From positions 2,830,001-2,890,000 of the forward strand of contig CAIIXF020000002.1 in assembly GCA_903813345.2 (NCBI GenBank): DNA of 60,000 nt, written 5' to 3'. This DNA is from Owenia fusiformis (taxonomy: Eukaryota; Annelida; Polychaeta; Sabellida; Oweniidae). A program made the translations under genes and the position numbers. Positions 26,236 through 37,700 of the stretch are shown in pieces (within the stretch, counting starts at the first letter, position 1; each line of letters opens with the position of its first letter). The notes below the pieces were generated by a model, which was not told the origin of the DNA, searched no databases, and was given only the letters and a program-made list of their open reading frames with translations.

Positions 26236-28108
26236 ATGGACACCACTCTCTTCTTCAATTTAGTGGTGTTCTCGTTCTATATAGATGTCGGGAATGCAGC
26301 TAAAACTAAACGAGAATTGTTCATTAAAGTCTCAAAATCAGAAAATACGAAGATTGTAGGCCCAAGCACGGCGATTGAATGCGCTACTCAATGCCTAGCA
26401 AACGACAAGATTTGTAGTTCTTATAACCTTCGAAGAATCGAAAACAGACAAGCGTGCGAGTTAAATGGAGTGGGATCCGGGCCAATTGTTCCAAGTGGTC
26501 TTGCTGATCATTTTTTCCCGAAACCAGGTAAGATATGTTATCTTTAATAACAGTTTAACAATTGAGCTTATACCGTTATAAATGCATCATAATTATATAT
26601 TCATCTTCCCTCAGAATACTTTATGCTTAAAAATGCTACAGTTTTGGTTGATTAAGAGTTTGCATTACTTATAACTGATTGTCCTTTTTGAGTTCTTCTT
26701 TCTAGTTCTTACCCTTTTTGTTAAACTCTGATCGTTAAGGTCTTTCTGATACTCATTAGATAGGGTAGCTCACCATTTTTTTGTTATGTACCATAAAAGC
26801 CAGTGGTATTTCTGATATGGAAATATGTGTGATTTCCGATGAATTTGACTTAAAATCAAGTTAGAAAAAAGTCAAAAAAATACCAAACAATGAAAGTTGG
26901 CCATTTAGTGTTTGAAAGTGTGAGAACTGATCCTTAAGTAAAGCTTTTGTATGTGGGAAAATTTACGATAATTGCTATTTTTGAAATCTATGAATTCTTC
27001 TATTCTACCACATCCTGCGCCATGCGTATTGATATCAACGATATTATATGTGTGCTATCGTGATGTCAACACAACTGTTCACCATGACCATGCGATGAAT
27101 ATTCAAAATGTTGCTTATTATATCTTAAAAGCAGCTTTAATGGTGATTTTTTGACAAAATACAAATTTTGCTATGGAAACTCGGACAACATAACCAAATA
27201 TGCACCAAGTCTGTCTATAATTTCTAACTGGTTAATAAAATCTTTGTACCATGTTTACAACATGGTTCTGCGATTCAGATGATTAATATTCACTTATCAT
27301 ATGTTTCTTATGAAATTGCAGTAACCGTTGGAAAATTGAAAACCAACCCAATTGTTGCAAAGAGACAGCTGCAGTCCAGTGCTATACGTGGTCTTGTAGT
27401 AACACCAAGTGGACATATTGTTGCAACGGGTAGTTCGGCCTCCACAAAGATTTATGACAGTGATTATAGTCTCATCAAAGATATCGGCAAAACATTCTTT
27501 CGTGTTACAGTTACAAGTGATGGGCAACTAGTATTCACTGACTTTTCTAGCACAATCTACTTCTATACAGCAGACGGCAGTCCTTTGCGAAACATAACCG
27601 TTACGGGGTCTTCATATCAACTACGTGGTATTACTACACTACATACTGGTCAGTTGGTTGTATGCGATGACAACACAGGCAAAGTGTATATTGTTGATCA
27701 GGATACAGGGAATGCAACGCCACTATCTGCTCCTGGTACGTTTAATAGGCCTTACGGTGTGACAACTAACGGCATGGACGTTGTTATAGTTTGCGACACC
27801 ACCAGGCATTTTATAAAAGGGCTAGATCAAAATGGCAATGTACTCTTCACTTACGGTACATTTGGATCAGGGGATGGACAATTGGATAATCCCATTGATG
27901 TCTACACGGATACAATGAACTATAGTGGTAGCAGACCAATGGAACCACAGAATACAGCTGCTTACCCCTGATGGCATGTTCCATAATAACCTCCTAACAC
28001 GGAGTGATGGCGTGAACAGACCAGTTTCTGTTTGTATAAACCGATACGGGCAGATACTGGTTGGGGATTACAGTGGACAATTATTCACTATCACATATAG
28101 GGAATACG
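26236..28108 (+). CDS. Secreted PAN-like plus NHL beta-propeller protein (apparent frameshift)
   Basis: Exon 1 (26236-26527) encodes a signal peptide (MDTTLFFNLVVFSFYIDVGN) and a PAN/apple-like Cys pattern (ECATQCLANDKICSSYNL). Exon 2 (from 27322) joins in phase 1 and encodes repeats of NHL or six-bladed propeller type: GLVVTPSGHIVATGS, GITTLHTGQLVVCDD, GVTTNGMDVVIVC, then VADQWNHRIQLLTPDG. The frame breaks at 27917-27924, where AACTATAGTGG lacks two bases compared with a frame that would read through into VADQWNHRIQ; after the break it stays open through PVSVCINRYGQILVGDYSG. The probable exon end is a donor at 28109, but no later exon is visible before the mariner-type element at 28262, so the C-terminus is uncertain. 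It may bind ligands extracellularly; no enzyme motif is seen. Confidence 0.65.
26528..27321 (+). other. Intron of the PAN/NHL gene
   Basis: Bounded by donor CCAG/gtaaga and acceptor aaattgcag. No exon or repeat is recognised inside it. Confidence 0.55.
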
Positions 28109-28261
28109 GTAAATGTTACACAACCACAATTAATGCTACATTCTATTGCAACATTATTACACATGATCATTATTGTACATTAATATTAAAGTGCGCATCA
28201 ATATACCCAGATTCCGATGGAAATAAAAAAATGTTGATATTAAATCACACCCTACAGTGTA

Positions 28262-29284
28262 CGAGGGTATATCATAAAGTTCTCATAATATCTCTCTAAT
28301 TTTTTTATTTTTCAATATATTCTGATGAATTTTTCACATAATGTGTAGTATAGAATGCTGTATTAATCTATCAAAAAATATTTGGTATAACAGAAATATT
28401 ATTCAAGAAATGGTTGCCATAGTAACCCGAAATCAAGGCACCCGGGGCAAATAAAAAATTGTGCAAGAATAGCCCCAACTAACCATGTTTAAATACATAA
28501 TAAGTTATCAAATAAGCTGTGAAACACATCAAATTGTTAAATGCCATGTTTTCTTGACTGTTTTGAACAATCATAATGGTCATGTGAATTGTGTGATATC
28601 ATAATGGATGATTATAATGCTTCATTAGAAGTGTTGTTAGGCACTACAACTGTTTTGTCAAATATTCCAAGGAAAGTCGATTTCCCCTTTAGTTTATCTT
28701 AAATATGTTTAGACCACAAATAGGGTGGTAATTTTGTTGATATCTTTGCAACATATCTGTTTTAGATCATCTTTAGTATGATCAAAGGACTTTTCGAACT
28801 TAACCAAACTTTTTGTCAGTATGAATTTTATTTTTCTGATGATCTCTGCATCTATGCATTATCTTACTCTGTCATTTCTGATCATTAAGTTTTGATTCCC
28901 AGAGTCTGGTATCACATCTAATGAAGCATGTAAGCATCCCCTAAGACATCACATAATTTACATGATCAATTTATTTTATAGTAAAAGCATTTAACAACAT
29001 ATTTAACATAACATTTCAATGTGTTTGATAATTTATGAGAGTTTATTATGTATGTAAACATGGTTAATTAAGCTCATTTTCTCAATTATTTTTATTTGCC
29101 CCGGGTGCCTTGATTTCCGGTTACTATGGCAACCATTACTTATTTAATTTTTCTGTTATACCAAATATTTTTTGATAGATTAATACAGTGGTCTATACTG
29201 CAGATTTCATGAAAATTTCATTAGAATATATTGAAAAATAAAAAAATTAGAGAGATATTATGAGAACTTTATGATATACCCTCG
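28262..29284. mobile_element. Tc1/mariner-type MITE with ~200-bp inverted repeats
   Basis: Flanked by TA on both sides (28260-28261, 29285-29286). The termini start CGAGGGTATATCATAAAG and are inverted for about 200 bp, the first 60 or so nearly identical. There is no transposase frame inside. The TA duplication and end sequence fit Tc1/mariner elements. It lies just 3' of the last PAN/NHL coding sequence. Confidence 0.8.
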
Positions 29285-29529
29285 TATATGAGGTTAACGA
29301 AGGGGATATTTAACGTAGCATATACCCCTGTTTATTTTCTCGTGAAGCCACTCACACTGGGGAGTATCGTGATGCAACAACACAGTGTTGCAACACCGGG
29401 CCATTACCCACTTGCGTTCTTCTCAAGGCATTCAAAATACACGTCCTGTGGGCGAAGATTCTTTATATGTATTTTCAAAAATGTATACTTTTAAATATTA
29501 TAATGTACTATAAGTTGTTCTATAACATA

Positions 29530-30591
29530 CAGGGTGTCCCAGAAGTAATGATAATTATGCTCTTAAATTTTTATTTGACAAGGAAACAATATGAAATTCA
29601 TACAAATTAAAGTTTAAAATATAAGCTCCATTTTGCTATATTACATTTATGAATTTATACAAAAATAGTCCATGTATAGTTGCCATAGCAACATGTATGC
29701 GCGTTCTGCGGAGCAGTTTCCGTATATTATAAATGTTCAAACTTAGTTTAGAAAAGCAGTTATTCTGTGATAATGTTTCAAGCTTTTAAATCATTGTTAT
29801 GGTAATTGTATACAGTTGCATGATTTCATAGTGGTTTAATATTATGTCATTTATCTCATTGTGACAGGATTATCACTTTAATCTGATATTATGACATCAC
29901 ATGATGATGTCATATAGGGTTTCACAAAAGGAAAACTCTTAGGAACACAACCTAGGAATTTCCAGGGAGGTGTACATTATGCCACCAACGTTGAGCAAAG
30001 ATGAAAAATTAGAGCAGAGAGCAGTCATAAAATTCCTTCAGAAGACAGGGGGTAAACCCAGTGACACTATACAGGAGTTTAAACAAGCATATGGTGAGAG
30101 AAGACTGTCCAACCCCATTGTGTATAGGTGGCATAAACACGAGAGCGAGGCACAATTGCGCCGCTTGGTTCAGTTGGCTCTGCAGGATATGTCCAACAGT
30201 GGTTTTGATCATGTCTTCCAATCCTGGCTGGAAAGGCACAGACAAATTGTCTCCAGCAAAGGACAGCGTGGATAAGTGAATCAACAAAGTACAATGCTCT
30301 TAAGGAATATCAGGAATGAAGTAGCAGCATTACAGTAGTGATGTGAACAGCAGGGAAACATATGAACATGAAATGTTTTTCAAAAATGTATGAAAAACAC
30401 ACAGCTGCTCCGCAGAACGCGTGTACATGTTGCTATAGCAACTATACATTGAATATATTTGTGTAAAGTAATAAATGTAATATAGTAAAATGAAGCTAAC
30501 ATCTTGATCTTTAATTTGTGTGAATTTCAAAATGTTTCCATATCAAATAAAAAATTTAGAGCATAATTATCATTACTTCTGAGACATCCTG
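29530..30591 (+). mobile_element. Mariner deletion derivative
   Basis: The 1062-bp element is flanked by TA (28-29 bp boundaries at 29528-29529 and 30592-30593). Its inverted ends start CAGGGTGTCCCAGAAGTAAT and extend with interruptions about 190 bp, including matching GTTCTGCGGAGCAG blocks. It carries one short frame derived from a mariner transposase. Confidence 0.85.
29979..30275 (+). pseudogene. Mariner transposase remnant: N-terminal HTH fused to C-terminal end
   Basis: A 98-residue frame. The start (EQRAVIKFLQKTGGKPSDTI, then YGERRLSNPIVYRWHK) resembles the N-terminal helix-turn-helix (HTH_48 type) of mariner transposases. The end (GFDHVFQSWLERHRQIVSSK) resembles their last residues. 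The DDD/DDE catalytic core between them is missing, so this is an internal deletion product that may still bind the element's ends but cannot cut. Confidence 0.7.
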
Positions 30592-30599
30592 TAGTTAAA

Positions 30600-31740
30600 T
30601 CGCCTTTTAACATGGCACACTATAGTAACCCAATCTATTTTCATAAACCACTGTTTCATAGCTTTTTATTGTGATTTGGTCCATTGATCTTGGATGAAAC
30701 TGAAATTTTGTCTGTATACTCAAAAAGCGATGATTTTCGGGTGTGTTGTTTAGAAGCAAGCGTCAGAGGATTTGGGAAAAATGGTGTCAAGTACGGATAA
30801 TATTGTATGCCCATTTTGGTATAATGTCAATGATTGATAAATGTATACATATCTAGCCGATAGTGATCTGTATGTCTTTTACTTTTAATTTCGATATGAT
30901 CTGTTGATAGTGGATGGTAAGCTGAATAAACAACGTTTTGAAGTTATTTAATAAGATCATGTGCCTTTTACTATGAATGACGAAATAAACATAACTATCT
31001 ACCTTACACACCTTAACTTGATTACTTCAAGGTAAATCAGTTATCGTAACCATTGTCATTTAGAGCAATAATGTCAGTTTACAAATATGTTCTTGATATT
31101 TAATTCATGGTATTATCAACCCTACTTTGAATAAATTGAAATGAAAGGAAGAAATTTAATTAAATACCTGGGAGTAAAAAAACCATAAAATGTATAAGAA
31201 ATAATAATAATATAACATATGTTTACTTCATTTTCTTTAAGTTTGTGCAACAACCGCGAACGGATTGTTTATTTATAATAATATACCAACATATCACACA
31301 CTCCTTTACCAGAGTTTGGCAACCCGAACTTCAAAATTGATAGCATGTGAAAGCCTTTAGGTGATTGGCAATTTGGAAAAATGAAGTTAGCCCGATAATA
31401 CAATACTTTTCTTGGGCGGAGGTGAAAATTAGTTTGATGGATATATGAAACTGCATTGATCCTACAGTAAGGGTCGCGTTGCAAAACATTTGAAGAGAAG
31501 TGTTCGTTAAACGGAATACCATCAGTTATTAATTAATTGTGTACGATGAATGGACTGTCCAAGACTGTCTTATGATTATTTTAGAAGGATATGATATATA
31601 ACATACCCATAATTGAAATGAACCTCGATCATAATATATTTGAAGCAACTGTAACTCATTGCAGTAAATAACCGAACGGCACGGCATTTAAAATACCTTG
31701 AACGCGTAACATAGAGTGCGACCCGCGTTTCGTGTAGAGG
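30600..31740. other. 5' flank of the two-domain DNase gene
   Basis: No exon or known repeat is seen. The coding start of the DNase gene is at 31741; a core promoter could not be identified with confidence. Confidence 0.4.
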
Positions 31741-34700
31741 ATGCCTTGCAAAGGATTGTTTGTGTTTTTGGTTGTACTGATACCCCCGTATTGTATCATA
31801 GGACAGAAGATAGCTGCCTTTAATGTCCAAATATTCGGACAAACTAAGGCACAAAAACCTGATGTTATGGACATACTGAAACAGGTTTGTAAAATTACCA
31901 TGTTTTAATCTTTTCAAACCTAAATAGGACGGCTTAAACATCCTTTTTTGTTTGGAGATTTTGTCAATAGATTTTGCACATATCTGCAACTTATCGAACC
32001 TTGTCAAACTACATTTTTCTTAACTTTTTTGTAATCTGTAATTTTTTTTTTTTAATCATTTTATTTAACCTAGAAGGTAACAGTGTACAAGTACCATTAT
32101 AACCCTCTAGGGTTCTACAATATATATTACAAATAGCATGTAAACTTAAATAAAACTTAAATAAATATGTCAGATGAATCTCTGGGTGTGTTCAATGAAC
32201 TTCTGTACGTGAGTAAAAATAGTTAAATTATCGTTGACGGATATGGCATCACTGCCATGTATAAGTAATTGGATTTTTGAATGTTTTGCTAAGTTCCGGT
32301 AGTTCCCAGTGTTCCCAATATCTCTCACTAGGGTGGCACGTGGGGCAGCGTAAAGGGGACAGTCAAAGAGAAAATGAGAGATATCTTCTTTAAAATAGCC
32401 ACAAGGACAGTTTTGATGATAAGAAAAACGCTGAGCATTCAAAGCACTAAGACCCATACGAACTCGAGAATGATTGATTGATGATCTGCTTGCCTTTAAG
32501 GAATATAGTGGATTTTTGGGGTTGCAATGGGATAGTTTGTATTTGTGTTTGAAAAGAGGAAGGTAGCTGATGCTTTTGAGTTCTTTGCTTAGATTGTTCC
32601 ATTTATTTAAAATATAAGGTAGGAAAGAGGAGGAGGTCATTTTTAGTCGGCAGTGGGGTAACCTAAAATCATGGATGTTTCTGAGTGGGTATCTCTGTTG
32701 GGGGTTTTGGATGAATGGTTGAATCAGGTCACTTAGGTATTGGGGTGCATTTTTATTAGAAATTTTATGAAACAGGAATAGAGCATGCATTTCTCTTCTT
32801 TTCTTTAATGTATCCCAGCCAAGCTCTTTCAAAATATTATTGTAGTTAGTGTGTCTATAAGCTCTGGTACATATAATTGCTGCATCCCTCTGAACTTTTT
32901 CTAAGATTTGGCTTTGGTTATCAGTACAGTTATTGTATATGACATCACAATATTCTAAAACAGATCTTACCATTGAAAAGTAGAGAGTTTCCAAGTGTTT
33001 TTTATCAAGATTGTATCTAAAAGCAGATCTTTTTATTAGGGATAGGCGCTGATTTGCTTTTGAGGCAAGTTTATTTATATGAGAGTTCCAGTTCATTTTG
33101 GACTGAAGAGTTAGCCCTAGGTGACAATGCTCTTCGACATTCCTCAAAATGGTATTGTTTAAAGTTAAATCAGGGTAAAGAAATTTGTTCTTTTTCAGAG
33201 TTATGGTCAAAAGTTTTGTCTTATTTGCGTTAAAAGTAACTTTCCATGTTTTTGACCATGCTTCCAGGCGTGCCAGATCACGCTGTATCTTATTTGAACT
33301 GATTAATGGGTCTGATACAATCTCCATTAGAGATGTATCATCTGCAAATAAGTTAATATCTGTTTCCATTGATGCTACTATATCGTTAATGTAAAAAAGA
33401 AATAATAAAGGGCCTAATATAGACCCTTGAGGAACACCAGCTTCAAGAAAACGCCAGTCTGATTCGATTCCATCAATGACTACCCGTTGTTTTCTATTTG
33501 AAAGGTAACTATCTATCCATTTCAAGAGTTGGCCAGAAATCCCATGCATTTGTAATTTGAAAATAAGACCACGGTGCCAAACTTTGTCGAATGCCTTGGA
33601 GATATCTAGGAAGACAAGAAGAATTTCTCTTTGATCATCTAAACCATTATAGATTTTGTTCACTAAGTTCACTAATTGATTCACAGCTGAGTCAAGTGGT
33701 TTGAAACCAGAGTTTTTGGGAGTCAGTATGTTGTTTACTAAGCAAAATCTATAAATAACATTAAAAACAAGACGCTCAAAGACTTTGGAAATGCAAGAAA
33801 GTAATAAAATTGGCCTGTAATTTCCCTTGATTTGTCTATCATCTTTTTTGAAAATCGGCGAAACATTTGCTTCTTTCCAGGTTGAAGGAAATATTCCAGT
33901 TAAAAGAGAATGGTTGAAAATACCGCATAAGGATGGTGCAAGTCCTAATGCACATTCTTTTAAAAGTTTGTTTGAGACATTATCTGGACCATTTGATTTA
34001 GATATATTGAGAGAAAGAAAGGACTTTAAATACTTCATGCTCTTCAAATTGAATTAGGTCAAGTCTTGCATTAGTAATATATGTCAAGTTTGGAAGAGGC
34101 GGATCATTTTGATTAAGTGGTAAGATAGTTTGGTCGGCGAAGTAGTTATTCAAAATGTTTGCCTTGGCTTTAGTGTCAGTAATTATAATATCATCATTTT
34201 CGATGAGAGGAGGTATACCCCTTGAAATTTTTGAGCCATATAAATTTTTCAAAATATTAAAGTATAATTTAGGTGAGGTTTGATTATCGGATAATTTTGT
34301 TTTGAGTGAATTAGTATGGTCAATTTTTGCTTGGATGATTGCGTGTTTCACTTCTGTTCGTTTAACCTGTAATTGCTCCTTAACCTAAAATAAAATCTTA
34401 ATAAAAGGGGATTCCAGAATTATTTATTTAATTAAATCATTTCCCCAGTTGCATAATGACATATACATCTTTGCTGTTTTCGATAACAAAACTTTAAGGA
34501 AATGAAGCTGTTACACTGGCAATTCTAATAGATATTCCATTTTCCCGTTAAGGATGGCCATTCTCTCCTCATAAATTTTCAAAATTTCTAAGACCAATCG
34601 AGTTTATATTAATATAAATAAAAACCCAATCTAAAATACAACCTAATACGCGTTTACTTAACATTTTAGATTATTCGCAGATATGATGTCATCTTGATAC

Positions 34701-37700
34701 AAGAGATTCGAGATATCGCTGAGACAGCCATATTTGACCTGTTAGCATTGGTCAATGAAGGGTACGTTCAAAATCATAAATATCTACGAAGGGTAGTATA
34801 GCTACTTATGTAAAAATTATTTCTCGACTTAACATTAACAATTATGAAAATGTTCATTCTAATTCAAAAAGTCCGTATTTTGTTTTTCTTCAATTAGTTC
34901 GTTTTACCTCTTTCTATTTCAGGGCGACCGAGTACTCCATAATACAGAGCGTGAGACTAGGTCGGACAAGTAGTAAAGAGCAATATGCCTATATACAGGT
35001 ACGATATGTTTATTCTACCGCACTTTGAAAAGGTGTCATTAGCCGTGTGCTGATGGGCGTCCGTGTGTTCGTGCAGATGAGTGAAAAGCGCTGATTAATT
35101 AGTTTTTGGGCATTCTGGGTTATTATTTACATGGCGGCCATTTTGCGATTTAAGTGAGATAATTACCACTTTCTATCTTGCTATTACAAGTTTAGATACA
35201 TACCCCCGTTTCGATAAGAGGCTAGTATTGCCTCAGGACTAATGATGGAACGAGATCGTCTTTTTGATAAAATTACGAATGTATTAGACGTGAGCTCATC
35301 TTGTCAATTATTAAATGGAAATGAAGAAGTTCTAGTTGAAACTATCCTAGGTTCAAATACTGACATTCAGATAAATGAAAATATATGTGAACAAATAATC
35401 ATCTTGGTGGCAAAGTATGCATGCGGTAAATTATAGTCAAACTACTAATGTAAATTAAAATATATTTGTTTTGTAAATAATTGTTTGTAAATAACTGCTT
35501 GTATAATTATTTTTAAAAAGCTCTTCTTTGAGAAGGAAATAAAGATAAACAAACAAACAAACAACCATTTTACATGTCACTCCGAGCAGTTATTAGGTTA
35601 AGACTAATTGTTCATTTTCCTTCTGGTACAGGTGCTTACTTATTTGTCAAGTGGCAATTCTGCTTTCTGCATTCCAGAAGCGAGCTATCTGTGACAGATG
35701 AATTTGTATTTAACGACGTGTCAGATGTTTTTGAAAGAGAGCCGTATATTGTTAGATTTGAAGCTGCCACAAAACGTAAGTGAGATATTTGTATTCAATA
35801 AAATACACTTCCTTTCAGAGGTTTGGCAACTGGGAGTGCCATTTCATGCATGACGTTTGTTATTTGAGACAGACATGCTACTTGTAGGACTCTGGCAAGA
35901 GGGGGAGAAACCCCAGGGTTCAAAGATGACATACGCTTATAATGTAAATCTGTATTGAGATGACATCGTCGCTGATTGGTTTAGCGAGGCGATCGTTGAT
36001 TGGTTTAAAACTAGGTCAATTTGAAAACTTTGAAAACCAAGATGGAGGGAAGTATAAATATACGTACTTCCGGGAAAGGAGGTGCGCGAAGGAGGAAATC
36101 GTATGTCATCAATTGAATCATGGGTTTTTCCCTCCTCTTGGATCTGGCAAAGAAATTGAGCTGGTCAAATAGTATTGCCTGAGATATATGCACGTGATGA
36201 TATTTTCAGATGTGACGGACTTTACACTAGTCGGACTTCACACTAAGCCAACAGACGCCGTAGCCGAACTTGACGGCCTTATCCCTGTCATGGCTTACAT
36301 AGAGGATCGATTTTCGAACAACCCTACTGAAAACATCATGATCCTCGGGGACCTAAACGCTGATTGTAGCTATGTTACCAACGCGGAGGAAGCTGCTCTT
36401 GCTCTACGTACAACTCCAGGATATCATTGGTTTATAAATGATGACGATGATACCACAGTAAGCGCGACATCGTGCGCATACGATAGGTAAACAGCACCAC
36501 TTTTATGACTCCTCGTTTAATAGCATGTGAAAGTCGGTCTTTGTTTGAATTTGAATATTCATTCTCAATTACTTTTGGTTGGATATTTAATTATGATAGA
36601 ATTGAGCAATTTGTTAACGTGAATGATGAAAAGACTGAAACATATGGTCCATCTGAGACTCTAATTTTGTGTAGGGATAAAGGCTAGCTGCTTTAACTCT
36701 GGCTACAAATAACAAGCAAATCACTACAAGTGCCCATAGAGAGAGTTCTATTGTATATTGCGAATTTTGTGGTATTCGAGCAAAAAATGATTTTCCTCAA
36801 TATGTTCCAGGTTTATAGTAACAAGTCCAGGGATCTTTGATTATGAGAAGACAACTTCGATATTCCGATTTGACCTGGAATACGGGCTGACCAATGAATT
36901 TGTAAGTCGTATGGCGCGGTCAACTTTTGAATTTAAAACATGGTCAAATTCGGAATATAACAGCATGGTCAACTTCTGTGACAAGAAAACCGAGTGTAAT
37001 CAGTATTTAGTAATTTTTGAACTCGCGGAAGACTTTATACTCCTTGGTATTGGAAGATTTCTATAGAAATGGCAACTTACTTAATCGTTATTGAAACTAT
37101 CTCCAGATCCCCCCGCCCATATATTTAAATTTTAATTTTTTTTACTCAACAGGCCATTACCGTCAGTGACCACTATCCCATTGAAATGGAATTCATCCCG
37201 AACACTCCAAAAGGCTACATGATTGGTTCATTTAATATTCAAATATTCGGGGTTACAAAGGCATCTAAACCTGAGGTTATGGAGATTTTATCAAAAGTGA
37301 GTAGTGAAATTAGTATATATATATGCGTCATTACTTTCCTCTTATTGCCAAGTCTTATTGCCTAATGAATAATCATGGGATTTGTATGATAAGCCCAACT
37401 ACAGACTGTAGTATATTCTACTGAATCAGTTTTTAAGTTTAAAATTCAACAATAATTTTTTGAAAAACATTAGGCCTAATAAAGAATCTTTATTTCGCAA
37501 AATTATCAGCATTAGATAAGAGTGTTTTGTTAATTTTTGTATTTTGGAAAACGGTATTCGTAATTATCCCACCAAACGAAGTTCTTAGGGATATGTAGAT
37601 CATGGGTGTACATTTTCATGGCGAAATTCGTTTACTAGTTTTTGGGTTTTCTATCGTGAAATGTCCAAAATGAGAAAGGTAAATACTATTTATAAAACAT

